DNA of 64,000 nt from Paenibacillus sp. Soil766 (lineage in GTDB: Bacteria; Bacillota; Bacilli; Paenibacillales; NBRC-103111): the NCBI RefSeq assembly GCF_001428105.1, contig NZ_LMSJ01000001.1, positions 835 to 64,834 on the forward strand, given 5' to 3'. This document shows, in pieces, positions 1-9,500 of the stretch (position 1 is the first letter of the stretch; each line of letters starts with the position of its first letter). The notes under the pieces were generated by a model, which had not been told where the DNA came from, did no database searches, and saw only the letters and a program-made list of their open reading frames with translations. The position numbers and the translations under genes are program-made.

Positions 1-78
1 ACGCGGACGTTCGCCTGGCAGCATCGCCCATTCGATTCGATCGATCAACCAATCCTTTTGTAAGAAATTCAAGTTCAT
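1..78 (-). CDS. 5' end of an unidentified protein (runs off the window)
   Basis: Only the first 26 codons are present; the peptide begins MNLNFLQKDWLID and reaches the window edge still open. I chose the ATG at 78 rather than the in-frame ATG at 84 because the AGGAGG box at 86-91 lies about 8 nt from the former and only 2 nt from the latter. The Shine-Dalgarno sequence overlaps the stop codon of the enolase-superfamily gene just upstream, so this is almost certainly the next gene of that operon. Too little sequence is visible to name a family. Confidence 0.6.
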   Translation of the reverse strand, partial: MNLNFLQKDWLIDRIEWAMLPGERPR

Positions 79-90
79 CGCCATTTCCTC

Positions 91-1368
91 CTAAACATGA
101 TAACCACTCCGACTGAATACGCCACCACTATGCTCATAGAATTCAGGGAGCAGTTGGAATTGCCCATCAATGGTCTGTATCCAGCTACCTTTAGGCATTG
201 GATGCTTTCCTTGCATAACTTCCCAGTTGGTATAGTTTTGCTTGCCATTGGATTCGATCAAGCCCATGGAGAGTCCCGGCACAGGCAGCAGATGCGCTGC
301 AAGATTCTTATTCCAATCAACCATAATCGGATTCGCAGTCAAGTCAGCACAGAAGCAAGGAATGCCATGTTCACCAGCTAGCTTCGCCACTCGCAAGCTC
401 ATGCTCATCGTCTTGGCTACCGGCTTTAGGGCAAAGGCCCCGTACCCCATTTGGATTCTCTCCAAAGCATCCTTTTCATCATGTACACTTTCATCGCCTG
501 TCACCCTTACTGGAATATCGGAAACATCCACATGAATATGCTCCGGAAACGGCTCTTCCACCAATAAAATGTGATCTAGTGCCCCTATTCGCTCTGCAGC
601 GTCCAGTAATCTCCAAAGAAGCTCCTTGCTTTCATACCGCCCGTTGATGTCTAAGTAATAAGCAATTTTTCCGTTTGCTGTGTGATGGCAGACACGGTTC
701 CCTGCAATACGGTGTATCTCTTTCAACCTTTGTATATCCCATTCTAACATTTTTTGGGGATCTCCGTCCTGGTTTGGATCCGAGCCCAATTTAATTTTCA
801 GTACAAAATAACCTTCGTCAAGCAACGCGACAACATCCGCCTCTGTCATCCCATAAGAAACGACCGGTGTACATGCAAGCCGTTCATGCCGAGTCGCCAC
901 CATAGAACTGTACTCTTCTGGAATCAGCTCTGTAAAACGGGCTCCTGGTTTTTTATGGCTCAGCAGCATCCAAGCTGCATGATCGACAGGAACTAATGCA
1001 TTCAGCGCAAAGGTAACTCTGAGCGGGTTCCCATTCCAAACGCGGGAGGCATGTTCATAGGCCTGCTCCACCAGAGGATCCAGAATATCCATTGGGGTTT
1101 CGAATGTTGTATGCTGAGCGGCTAACAACACATGTTTGGTGATCTCATTCATGAATACATTGCCTCGTTCATTGCCCCACCCCGTATAGACCTGTGGATC
1201 AGACCAAAGAATGCTCTGAACACCGAGTCCCACACCGATATCCCCCTCCGAATCCTCCAAGGAAACGAGAGACTGCCAGAGCTCACTCACATAGCCGCCT
1301 TTGAAGCCGAATGGAGCGAGTAACGGTTCACGTTCAACAATCAGATTCGTTTTTTTAATCTTTATCAT
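91..1368 (-). CDS. Enolase-superfamily (mandelate racemase/muconate lactonizing) enzyme
   Basis: A 425-residue protein with the C-terminal TIM-barrel signature of the enolase superfamily. Visible residues are the KxK pair K191/K193 (motif KIKLG), likely metal ligands D240, E271 or E272, and D292 in GDES, and a second general base K315 in ALKP. Known members take a proton from the carbon next to a carboxylate and act as acid-sugar dehydratases, racemases, epimerases or lactonizing enzymes. A lysine on each side of the barrel is typical of the muconate-lactonizing/dipeptide-epimerase subgroup, but the substrate cannot be read from sequence. It is the fifth gene of the operon that begins at the GH36 gene, and starts 1 nt after the stop of the preceding Gfo/Idh gene with GAAGGG as ribosome binding site. 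A sugar-acid or amino-acid-derived substrate fits the neighbours. It is probably cytoplasmic, since no signal peptide is seen. Confidence 0.85.
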   Translation of the reverse strand: MIKIKKTNLIVEREPLLAPFGFKGGYVSELWQSLVSLEDSEGDIGVGLGVQSILWSDPQVYTGWGNERGNVFMNEITKHVLLAAQHTTFETPMDILDPLVEQAYEHASRVWNGNPLRVTFALNALVPVDHAAWMLLSHKKPGARFTELIPEEYSSMVATRHERLACTPVVSYGMTEADVVALLDEGYFVLKIKLGSDPNQDGDPQKMLEWDIQRLKEIHRIAGNRVCHHTANGKIAYYLDINGRYESKELLWRLLDAAERIGALDHILLVEEPFPEHIHVDVSDIPVRVTGDESVHDEKDALERIQMGYGAFALKPVAKTMSMSLRVAKLAGEHGIPCFCADLTANPIMVDWNKNLAAHLLPVPGLSMGLIESNGKQNYTNWEVMQGKHPMPKGSWIQTIDGQFQLLPEFYEHSGGVFSRSGYHV

Positions 1369-1369
1369 C

Positions 1370-2293
1370 CTAGTGTCCCTTCACTTTCAATCGATATTGT
1401 GCAGCGAAAGCGGCCCCTTCGTAACCTTGATCTTCGTCTGATAATTGCTTTAAGGCTATGTGTTGGCCACCCGACAAGAACGATTTTCTAGCGGCCAGCG
1501 CAGCGAGTTCCGCCTCAAGCAATTGACTTAATGGAGCGAAAGTTTCCGACTCCCCAGCTAAGTAAGGCAAGCTCGCTTCCAAGAAAGAACGATATAATCG
1601 GCTGCTATCCACCTGCAAATGCTTAACGGTCTTCTCGGTTACAATCGTCGCATAAAAGGGTAAATATCCTTGTGTCGCTCCGACACTTAGAAACCCCTTG
1701 CGCCCATCCTGCCAGATGAGTTCCATTTGATGCTGTAGATGTAGACCAGTGGAACGTACGCTTTCGATTCCCGGTCCCATGATGGCTTGCAGCAAATAAA
1801 AAGCATGTATGCCGTAATTAAAATCATCAACAGAACAGCCCGCCAACATAGTCACAATTGGGTCGTTCAGATCATGCTGCTGATGCCATTCTTTGGCCTC
1901 TACGCACACACTTAACGAAGAACCGCCTGTCATGCGAATACCAGTTCGTTCCCACTCCAAGAGTTGCCGGATGTCACGCATGTTCCCTGCCATTGGCTTA
2001 TCAATGAATATAGCTTTACCCGCATGGATAAAAGGACGTGCACGCTCAACATGCAAGTCCCAGTTCACACTGTGGATAATTACCGCATCTACGAGGTGCA
2101 CCATGTCTTCTAACGATTCACAAACAGTCTTGATTTCGTGTCTCTCGGCAAATTGTGAGGCATATCCTTCCTCATGGACGGTTCCCCCATCGAATACGGC
2201 AACAACCTGATGTCCTAATTCCTTGATGATAGGCACCCAATTGCCCGGATGTGATGTGTCTAAATCTACAATTCCAATTCGTAGCGTTTGCAT
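1370..2293 (-). CDS. Gfo/Idh/MocA-family NAD(P)-dependent oxidoreductase
   Basis: A 307-residue cytoplasmic protein. The N-terminus (LRIGIVDLDTSHPGNW) is a Rossmann start of the Gfo/Idh/MocA family, and FIDKPMAGN at about residues 97-105 matches the conserved E/D-K-P motif whose lysine is catalytic. The C-terminal half is the usual alpha/beta substrate domain. Family members oxidise or reduce a hydroxyl of a sugar, inositol or sugar acid using NAD(P). The first beta strand reads GIVDLD instead of the usual glycine-rich GxGxxG, a divergent subgroup often found in sugar-catabolic operons. A clear AGGAGG precedes the ATG. It lies between the cysteine-synthase-like gene and the enolase-superfamily gene, so the two may act one after the other on the same carbon skeleton. 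The substrate is unknown. Confidence 0.85.
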   Translation of the reverse strand: MQTLRIGIVDLDTSHPGNWVPIIKELGHQVVAVFDGGTVHEEGYASQFAERHEIKTVCESLEDMVHLVDAVIIHSVNWDLHVERARPFIHAGKAIFIDKPMAGNMRDIRQLLEWERTGIRMTGGSSLSVCVEAKEWHQQHDLNDPIVTMLAGCSVDDFNYGIHAFYLLQAIMGPGIESVRSTGLHLQHQMELIWQDGRKGFLSVGATQGYLPFYATIVTEKTVKHLQVDSSRLYRSFLEASLPYLAGESETFAPLSQLLEAELAALAARKSFLSGGQHIALKQLSDEDQGYEGAAFAAQYRLKVKGH

Positions 2294-2362
2294 TCTTAAT
2301 GCCTCCTATATAAAGCTCTATTCCCCAAGCGTCGCTCATATGTTTGTACCGACGTTATTCGT

Positions 2363-3328
2363 TTACGGGTACAGATCGGTGCTTAAATATTTCAATCCTG
2401 AATCGTTAATGGTCAATACGATCCGTGCACCCTTCTCTCGAGACTTCAGCAGTTGCAAGGCTGCAGCAATGTTAGCCCCAGAAGAAAAACCCGCAAATAT
2501 TCCCTCTTCGCGCGCTAATCTTCTACAAGCTTCAATCGCTTCTTCATCGGTAACCGTCAAGAAATCAGAGATCAAGCTTCGATCAACCAATGGCAGCGCC
2601 ATACGATAACCGCCGCCTTGCAGCCTGTGGTTCGGATTGGTCTGCGCTCCACCGGCCAGATAAGGTGCCCCTTCCGGCTCGACCAAATAACTGCGAATGT
2701 CAAGATTATAGGCATTCAACTTTTTGGCACAGCCAGCAAACGTTCCACCACTTCCTGCAAAGTCAAGAAACACATCGAATTCGCCACTCGTTTGCTCCCA
2801 TATCTCTTCTGCTGTATGTAACTCATGAGCGAGTAAACTCCCTCGATGATGGAATTGATCCGCACGGAATGCGCCTCGCTCTTGCACGATTTGGAGAGTT
2901 TCGGCATCTACCAGCGCAAGATCCTCGCCAGACACTTGTCCGGGCATGGAGCCAGCTGCTTGTTCGACCAGTACGACCTCAGCGCCCAGCGCACGCATCA
3001 TTCGCGCTCTCTCCATCGAATTCCCTTTCGACATAACCGCAACAAACGGGTACCCTTTCACCGCGCAGACGATAGCAAGCCCAGTTCCGGTATTGCCGCT
3101 AGTCAGCTCCACGACGGTCTGACCTGGCGTAAGCGCGCCATCCAGCTCTGCTTCTTCAATGATTTGAAGCGCAATGCGATCTTTCTTGCTAAAACCAGGA
3201 TTGAAGTATTCGAGCTTGGCATAAATTTCTCCGTCTAATTCCTTGGTTAACCGGCTCAATCTAACCATTGGTGTGTTTCCAATCGCTTGATGAGCGCCAT
3301 CCAGAATGGTTCTACGATAGTCGACCAT
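2363..3328 (-). CDS. Cysteine-synthase-like PLP enzyme (beta-family)
   Basis: A 321-residue fold-type II PLP enzyme. NPGFSKKDR carries the PLP lysine (K49 with this start), SGNTGTG at about 77-83 binds the cofactor phosphate or substrate carboxylate, and the C-terminal part contains GFSSGAN and NDSGLKY. Classical O-acetylserine sulfhydrylases have NPTGSVKDR; the FSKKDR variant and the location among glycan genes argue against housekeeping cysteine synthesis. Related enzymes make or cleave beta-substituted amino acids, for example in cystathionine or diaminopropionate metabolism. I chose ATG 3328 because GAAGGAG sits 8 nt upstream; an in-frame TTG at 3355 has no good ribosome binding site. It follows the nitrilase-superfamily gene by 28 bp. 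A beta-elimination or replacement on a serine- or threonine-type product freed by that hydrolase is possible but unproven. Confidence 0.85.
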   Translation of the reverse strand: MVDYRRTILDGAHQAIGNTPMVRLSRLTKELDGEIYAKLEYFNPGFSKKDRIALQIIEEAELDGALTPGQTVVELTSGNTGTGLAIVCAVKGYPFVAVMSKGNSMERARMMRALGAEVVLVEQAAGSMPGQVSGEDLALVDAETLQIVQERGAFRADQFHHRGSLLAHELHTAEEIWEQTSGEFDVFLDFAGSGGTFAGCAKKLNAYNLDIRSYLVEPEGAPYLAGGAQTNPNHRLQGGGYRMALPLVDRSLISDFLTVTDEEAIEACRRLAREEGIFAGFSSGANIAAALQLLKSREKGARIVLTINDSGLKYLSTDLYP

Positions 3329-3356
3329 TTGCCCCACTCCTTCTAACAATCCCAAT

Positions 3357-4307
3357 TCAAGGTTCTATTCGCCCAGGCATGCACCTGGACTCTCCAGCAC
3401 GACGGAAATAATCATCCATCAGCTCTAGACCAAACTCTGCAATAATATCTTTCACAGTCAAGTCCTCAGTTTCGCAAGTCAACAGTACACAGCCTAGAAA
3501 ACCAGGGTCATGAATCTTGACTTTCGTCCCATATTTCTGTTTGATTTTAAGAAAATGTGCCCCATTCTCATCAATATGAATGACGGCGTAATCCAAATTA
3601 ATCTTGGTTGTAATAAATGAATAGTAATTCGTGCTCTGTGCAGCCACCTCTCCCAATGGCGTTACAACTGTACAAGGCAATCCCGATATCGAGCCGGCAA
3701 AATAAGATCTGCAGGAATAAGCCCAATAGTTTTGCATAATCCCTCCATGATACATGGAAGGAAATACGATCAAATCGGGCTTTGCTTTCGCATACTGCTG
3801 CCGAAGCTCATCAAAGTTCAAATCAAAGCATATCGCTGCTGCAACTCTCCCGAAATCACATTCAAAGATGGGGGCTTCCTTCCCATAAAGAATCTGATTC
3901 TTGTTATATTCATCGGGAACCAGATGGTTTTTATGGTATGCCCCCATCACTTGACCATCGCGATCAATTAACTGCATCGCATTGCGCCAGCTGCCGTCCT
4001 CCGCTTCTATATGTGCTGGATACGTGATATAACAACGGTTCATCTTGGCAACGCCTGCCAGAAAATCGCGGATTTGATTCTTTCGAACCCGATAATAAGC
4101 TAGTTTTTGTTCTTGCGGGTATTTCCTTTGATCCGGCCTGTCACAGGCTTCATGCAGGACAATCAAATCTGGACGATCCGGCAGCACCTGGTCCAGCTGA
4201 CTCTGCCAATGCTGGATCATCAGCTCAACCGCCTCTTGAGCTGGGATATGTGCATCGATCACCAACGGTCTAGGACCCAAACAACTTATCGTTACATAAT
4301 TTGCCAT
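3357..4307 (-). CDS. Carbon-nitrogen hydrolase (nitrilase superfamily)
   Basis: A 316-residue protein with the Glu-Lys-Cys triad of the nitrilase superfamily: E53 in LHEACD, K126 in YHKNHL and C160 in ICFDLNF. Members hydrolyse amides, N-carbamoyl compounds or nitriles, or transfer acyl groups; the spacing here suits amidase or N-carbamoyl-amino-acid hydrolase types. No signal peptide is seen, so it is cytoplasmic. It is the second gene of the GH36 operon, 108 bp after it, and uses GGTGGAG as ribosome binding site. An amidase next to a PLP enzyme suggests that the imported compound carries an amide- or carbamoyl-linked amino acid or amine. That is inference from gene order. Confidence 0.88.
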   Translation of the reverse strand: MANYVTISCLGPRPLVIDAHIPAQEAVELMIQHWQSQLDQVLPDRPDLIVLHEACDRPDQRKYPQEQKLAYYRVRKNQIRDFLAGVAKMNRCYITYPAHIEAEDGSWRNAMQLIDRDGQVMGAYHKNHLVPDEYNKNQILYGKEAPIFECDFGRVAAAICFDLNFDELRQQYAKAKPDLIVFPSMYHGGIMQNYWAYSCRSYFAGSISGLPCTVVTPLGEVAAQSTNYYSFITTKINLDYAVIHIDENGAHFLKIKQKYGTKVKIHDPGFLGCVLLTCETEDLTVKDIIAEFGLELMDDYFRRAGESRCMPGRIEP

Positions 4308-4415
4308 GGATGTTCTCCACCTTAAATGAAATGTACGCTCATTGAATTGAATATATCTAACACGTTCTCACCTCTGGTTCTCATGTTCCGAATATCTCTT
4401 CCGGTTCTATGAGAG

Positions 4416-6314
4416 TTATGCCTCGGAAACCCACCAAGCCTGCGCTGTATGAGGTTCCATAATGATTTCTTCAGCTGCTAAAATAGTGATTGGTTTCCGG
4501 CTCCAAAATTCTTCGTGTGGTCCCTTCAAGCCAGCAAATGGCTGAGGCAGCTTCCTCGGCCTATAATCATCGCTAAGATTGAATATAGCCAGAAGTTTGC
4601 GCCCCTCCCCCTGTGCAACGACAATCGGCAAATCATCTCCATCATAATCGAAAAGATTGATCGGCACTCCGCGTTTAATCGGTTCCTGAAGAACTGTGGA
4701 AAGGATAGCCAAACCAGCTTCATTTAAATGTTGCAGCGCATCCCCGAGAACCATATCTCCGCCGGTTAAATAGCAAGCAAGCAGCAGTGTCTGCGCTTCA
4801 GCCAGATTCATCTCTCGTCCGGCATACCAGTTGGCACCCGAATGCCAAGGCTTTTTGGGCAAGCGCCGACTCAAAAGGACATCATCCGTGGTGCGATCAC
4901 ACCTGACAATAGCGAAATCAGGATCAGTGTTTCCTACCGTACCTTGCATCCACCAACGTGCAAACATAGACCTTATATTTTGCCGGATATGGCTCCAGTA
5001 ATGGTGAATATCTCCCGTCGTTCTGTGTGAATCGGCAAATCCGATAACCGCCTCGTAAGGGGCGCCGCATGCAAGCAAGTAGGCATCCTCCCCAATAGAT
5101 TCGCGTATAAGACTGAATAGTTCACGAAGCATGCTAGCTGGTGTTATATCATCACGCGAGAAGCGGGAAGCGCCTAGCAGCATCTGCGTAAAATCGCATT
5201 TAAAATATGTAAATCCTGCCTGCCGTAACTGGGTGTATACCGTACATAGATGCTCCCGCACTTCAGGATGAGTGATGTCGAGTTGAGCCATGGAGCCGTA
5301 TCCTATACTTACATGGTAGGGATTACCGGCTTTATCGTCGACAAACCAATCCGGATGCTCCCTATATAAGGAGGTAGAACAATTCACCATGAGCGGTGCC
5401 GTCCAAATCCCTGGCTCGAAGCCGTCCGCACGAATCGTTTCACAAAGCGCCTTAAGCCCGTTGGGAAATTTCCAACCCGCTTCCCAAATCCCCCACTGGG
5501 ATTGATATCCTTCGTCGATCACGATATAGCGAATCGAGTCTGCAAATTGTTCTTGTGATGTGCGAGTATTTTCAACAATATCGCGTTCTGAAACAGCCCC
5601 AGCATAATAATCCCATGAATTCCAGCCGGTTACACGCTTACTCTGCAAAGATTGAGGAAGACGATTTCGAATGAGCTCCGCATATTGTTCTAACAATAGA
5701 TTCCCTTCCTTGCCGTGAAGAATGATCAAGTGGGCCAGCACCTCCTCTGAATTCGAACTCATCCGGCGAGGCGAGGCTAATTGAACGCTTAAGCCGAAAG
5801 CGCCGTCTCGATGCGCACTTTCGTGCAGAATTGGGAAGCTAACGAAACAATCTTCATATGGCGGCAAAGCGCCTAACAGCAACGCTTCGCCAGGCAGTCT
5901 GCGAGATATCACGGTAACCATGGAAGAGGCTTCAGCCGGATCCGACCAATCGTTAGGACGATGAACAGGACGTACACCTGCAAGTTTTTCGAAACATTGG
6001 GAATGATGAAGCTGCACATAGCTTCTAGCATCCAAATACGGAGAAACATCCATCGGTTTCCATTCCAAGCCGATATTGCGCATGTGAATATCATGAACGC
6101 CATGATTATGAAACGTAATACTTCTGACGGCCTGATCTTGACTACAGCTAATAGAGACAGCCAAAACATCCCATCGCCATGTCCGTTGGCCGCTGTCCAC
6201 ATCTTCCTCAATAAGCGCGTCGCCGCATTCGAATGTTCGATCGGAGCACTCGATCCGCAAAGAAGCCCGATCCCATTGAAACTGATTGAATAACTGCAAT
6301 TCCATGCCCCCCAT
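4416..6314 (-). CDS. GH36-type alpha-galactosidase
   Basis: A 632-residue protein with an N-terminal beta-sandwich (about 1-220) and a TIM barrel that starts at GWNSWDYY (230-237). FKCDF places the likely nucleophile at D374, and D435 in TTGD is a candidate acid/base. These are hallmarks of clan GH-D, and the layout matches GH36 or a GH36-like family. The expected reaction is removal of terminal alpha-galactose, possibly also alpha-N-acetylgalactosamine or a related sugar. There is no signal peptide, so it should act in the cytoplasm on imported oligosaccharides. It heads the operon 6314-1. Its promoter region carries a tandem operator (6353-6409) shared with three other transcription units. 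The start could be ATG 6314 or ATG 6305; neither has a perfect ribosome binding site. Confidence 0.85.
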   Translation of the reverse strand: MGGMELQLFNQFQWDRASLRIECSDRTFECGDALIEEDVDSGQRTWRWDVLAVSISCSQDQAVRSITFHNHGVHDIHMRNIGLEWKPMDVSPYLDARSYVQLHHSQCFEKLAGVRPVHRPNDWSDPAEASSMVTVISRRLPGEALLLGALPPYEDCFVSFPILHESAHRDGAFGLSVQLASPRRMSSNSEEVLAHLIILHGKEGNLLLEQYAELIRNRLPQSLQSKRVTGWNSWDYYAGAVSERDIVENTRTSQEQFADSIRYIVIDEGYQSQWGIWEAGWKFPNGLKALCETIRADGFEPGIWTAPLMVNCSTSLYREHPDWFVDDKAGNPYHVSIGYGSMAQLDITHPEVREHLCTVYTQLRQAGFTYFKCDFTQMLLGASRFSRDDITPASMLRELFSLIRESIGEDAYLLACGAPYEAVIGFADSHRTTGDIHHYWSHIRQNIRSMFARWWMQGTVGNTDPDFAIVRCDRTTDDVLLSRRLPKKPWHSGANWYAGREMNLAEAQTLLLACYLTGGDMVLGDALQHLNEAGLAILSTVLQEPIKRGVPINLFDYDGDDLPIVVAQGEGRKLLAIFNLSDDYRPRKLPQPFAGLKGPHEEFWSRKPITILAAEEIIMEPHTAQAWWVSEA

Positions 6315-6352
6315 TCATACACTCATCCAACATAAACTGGAATACAAACAAA

Positions 6353-6409
6353 AGAAAAGTGCAAGATCTGTACTTTTCTCTCTTATGAAACTGCACGTTT
6401 TATATTTTT
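6353..6409 (-). promoter_or_regulatory. Tandem operator A upstream of the GH36 operon
   Basis: On the minus strand the proximal element reads AAAAGTACAGATCTTGCAC and continues into CTTTTCT, so it is also an inverted repeat (AGAAAAGT, 11 nt, ACTTTTCT; 6353-6379). A second, weaker element, AAAAATATAAAACGTGCAG, begins exactly 32 bp further upstream (6409 against 6377). The same layout occurs at 6433-6488, 14115-14170 and 21443-21500. This is a candidate binding site for the AraC-type regulator at 14200-16551. No convincing -10 box stands 17 bp from the internal TTGCAC, as might be expected of an activator-dependent promoter. Confidence 0.6.
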
Positions 6410-6432
6410 AAGGTTGAATTGCCGTGGTTCAC

Positions 6433-6488
6433 AAAAATATAAATGTTTCAACTTGATTCAGGAGAAAAGTACGGATATTTGACTTTTT
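6433..6488 (+). promoter_or_regulatory. Tandem operator B upstream of the beta-helix gene
   Basis: On the plus strand AAAAGTACGGATATTTGAC begins at 6465, and an A-rich copy, AAAAATATAAATGTTTCAA, begins 32 bp upstream at 6433. The proximal element is again an inverted repeat (AGAAAAGT, 11 nt, ACTTTTTA). It lies about 70 bp before the ATG of the secreted beta-helix gene. Together with site A it makes the 6315-6558 spacer a divergent, co-regulated promoter region. Confidence 0.55.
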
Positions 6489-6558
6489 ATTATTTGGCCA
6501 ATTGGTAAGTTAGAAGTATGGATATTATCCATAACAACTTATCAAGGAGGACTGTATA

Positions 6559-9500
6559 ATGCGAAAAAAAACAATGCTTGGTTATGGCTTGGCGTTAACG
6601 ATGACGCTAGGTTTTGTCGGCGGGTTACTGCCCGTACCAAGCGCATTTGCGGCTGCAACGACCTACTACGTGGCTCCGAACGGAAATGACGCCGCAGCTG
6701 TGAACACAGAGGCGACCCCCTTCAAAACCATCAATAAATGTGCGCAAGTAATGCTGGCCGGGGACACTTGCATCATCGCATCAGGTACGTATCGTGAGAC
6801 GGTTACTCCAACTGCGTCTGGAACTAGCGGCCAGCCCATTACCTTTAAGCCAGCCCCAGGCGCAACCGTAATTGTAAGCGGTACCGAGCCGATCAGTGGC
6901 TGGACACAACACACAGGACAGATTTATAAAGCCGATCTGACTTGGAGCTTAGGGAAAGAAAATCAGCTTTTTGTAAATAACGGCTCGGCTGTTGCTCCTC
7001 TTTGGGAAGCGCGTTGGCCAAATATAAGCGAATACACTCTGCCAGGCTTAAAAGCGGGTGTTGCGACTGCAGATGCTGGGTCAGCGACGTCAATTGTTGA
7101 TTCGGATCTGACGCAGCCTACTGACTTTTGGAAGAACGCGTTGGTTTGGGAAAGAGGTGGGAACGCCTACCAAGGCATGACCAGCAAGGTAACAGGTTAC
7201 AATAGTGCGACCCACACCCTGACGTACGAACCGATTACGGGTGACTATCTGGAACTGTATCCTCGGCTCGGCAGCACGTATTTCCTCAGCGGGGTTTTAG
7301 GCGCATTGGACGCTCCAAACGAATGGTATGTGGATGAGGCTGCTCAAAAGGTATACTTATGGGCGCCTGATGGGGGGGTACCTTCCAACGTTGAGGTTAA
7401 AAAACGCAAGACCGCATTCAATTTGAACGGAAAATCCTTCATCCAAATGAAGGGGATTCGCACCTTCGCTGCCAACATCACGATGAACGGTTCCAGCAAT
7501 AATGTTTTAGATAGCATACAGGCTGATTATGTGTATTTCTCGAACTTTTCACAGAATACGACGAATGCCGATCAGCTTAATGGCGGAATCAGCATTGTTG
7601 GAGACAACAACGAAATTAAAAACAGTAAGATAGCCTACTCCTCGGGAACGTTGATTAATATTGAGGGGAACAGTAACCGCATTGTGAACAACGTTATTCG
7701 TGATGGCAGTTATATGGCCTCCTACGATCCTCTCGTCAAGCTTTCAAGCGGGACCAGCAACCTGATCAATCACAACGATATTCGGAATTCGGGAAGATTC
7801 AATATCTATTGGAGATCGGGCAGCGGAGAAATCTCTTATAACGACATTTCGAATGGGATGTGGCTATCCCGAGACGGCGCACTGCTCTATAGTTGGGGAG
7901 CCGATATGGGCAACAGCAACATTCACCACAATCTGATTCACGACAGCAAAGGCTCTGATATGAGCGTCGGCCTCTACTTTGACAATTATGCTAACAATGT
8001 CGTGGCGCATCATAATGTTATCTACAACAACGACGTGGGGATTCAGCTTAATACGCCGGGCAATTACCGACTCATCTATAACAACACGGTCGTGAATAAT
8101 AAAACGAGCAGCGTCGGCTTTTGGGGATCTCCACCATATAACCAGGAGTTATTTGGATCGAGGGTGTATAACAACATTTTTACGAACAGTGTCTCCTTAA
8201 CGACTGATACGGCAAACGGTTATAATACAACGTCGAGCACCGGCGTGAATTTTGTTAATCCCTCTTCAAACGACTACCGGTTAAACCCGGGTTCAACAGC
8301 CATTAACGCAGGTGCGGTTATTAAGGGGATCACGGAAGGTTACGTAGGTCCAGCCCCAGATGCAGGTGCTTTCGAGTTCAGCGGGGCCGATTGGCAGGCA
8401 GGGCCAGATTTCGTCAATCCGCCGAGCGTGACCTATGTTCCGATCGATACGCCTTATATGAACCTCATTCTGAACAGCGGCTTTTACGGCAATACGGATA
8501 AATGGCTGAAATGGACGACAAACGGGACCACGGATGTTCAATCCGTACCCGCGTCTCCCGACTGGCAGGTCAGAGGAAGACAATTCCGTTTGAAGTTGGG
8601 GCCAGGTGGAGCCGGTGTGGAACAAAAAATCACGGGTCTTAAACCGGACACCGAATATAAATTTGTAGCTTGGGTGTACAATGAGCCTGGGGAATCCATC
8701 GTTCTCGGCGTGTTTAATTATGGCGGAAACGCGATTGATATAACTGCGAAGGAAACTCAATTTGTTCGCAAAGAGATTACGTTCCGAACAGGCCCTACGA
8801 ATACGGATGCCAGAGTGCGCATCTATAAGCCTGGATCAGCGGTTGGCCTTTCATACGCGGACGATACCGGTCTGATTGAGAATACGCCTTTCGATTCTGG
8901 CGTAAGCCAAAGCCTGTTGAAAGACGTGCAGTTTGCAACACCGACTAATCTTTTCACTGTGGGACAGCAAGGTACGCTGAATATTAACGGAACGCTGCAA
9001 AACGGCTTGCCAGCGGACCTCTCCACGGCTGATGTTCAACTTGTTTCCAGTGACCCTCAGGTCCTTCGTATCAATAGCGCAAGCAATGGTTCCGCATCCG
9101 TGACAGCCCTCTCGGAAGGTCAAGTCACCATATCGGCAACGGTTTCCAAGGATGGGATTACCAAAGCAGCTACGCAGATTTCCACTGTCTTCCCTACGGG
9201 TGGTTCGGATACGGGAGCGACAGGTTGGACGTTAAAACAATACGGCACCCACAGCAAGGGCTTCGTCACAGTCGGTACCGATGGCAGCTACTCACTTGTA
9301 GGCGTTGGGGACAATGTATGGGACAAAACGGATGACTTTGTCTACCTAAGTAAAAACGTACATCTATCCGACCCTAACATTAAAGTTACGGTGACAGCTA
9401 CAATTGACACCTTCGATTTTCCGGATCCAGCATCGGTCGGTTTGATGTTACGCGCCCAAGACACGGCGGACTCGAAGCATGTTCAGTTCCGAACGGACGG

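Noticed and set aside
2363-3328. Housekeeping cysteine synthase
   Set aside because: The PLP-lysine motif is divergent and the gene lies inside a glycoside/sugar-acid operon with no sulfur-metabolism gene or visible T-box or S-box leader.
6359-6364. TTGCAC inside operator A as the -35 box of the GH36 promoter
   Set aside because: No acceptable -10 hexamer is found 16-18 bp downstream, so I do not call a complete promoter there.
8293-8760. Long open frame on the minus strand inside the beta-helix gene
   Set aside because: It is antisense to a gene with clear domain structure, has no ribosome binding site and resembles no protein family.
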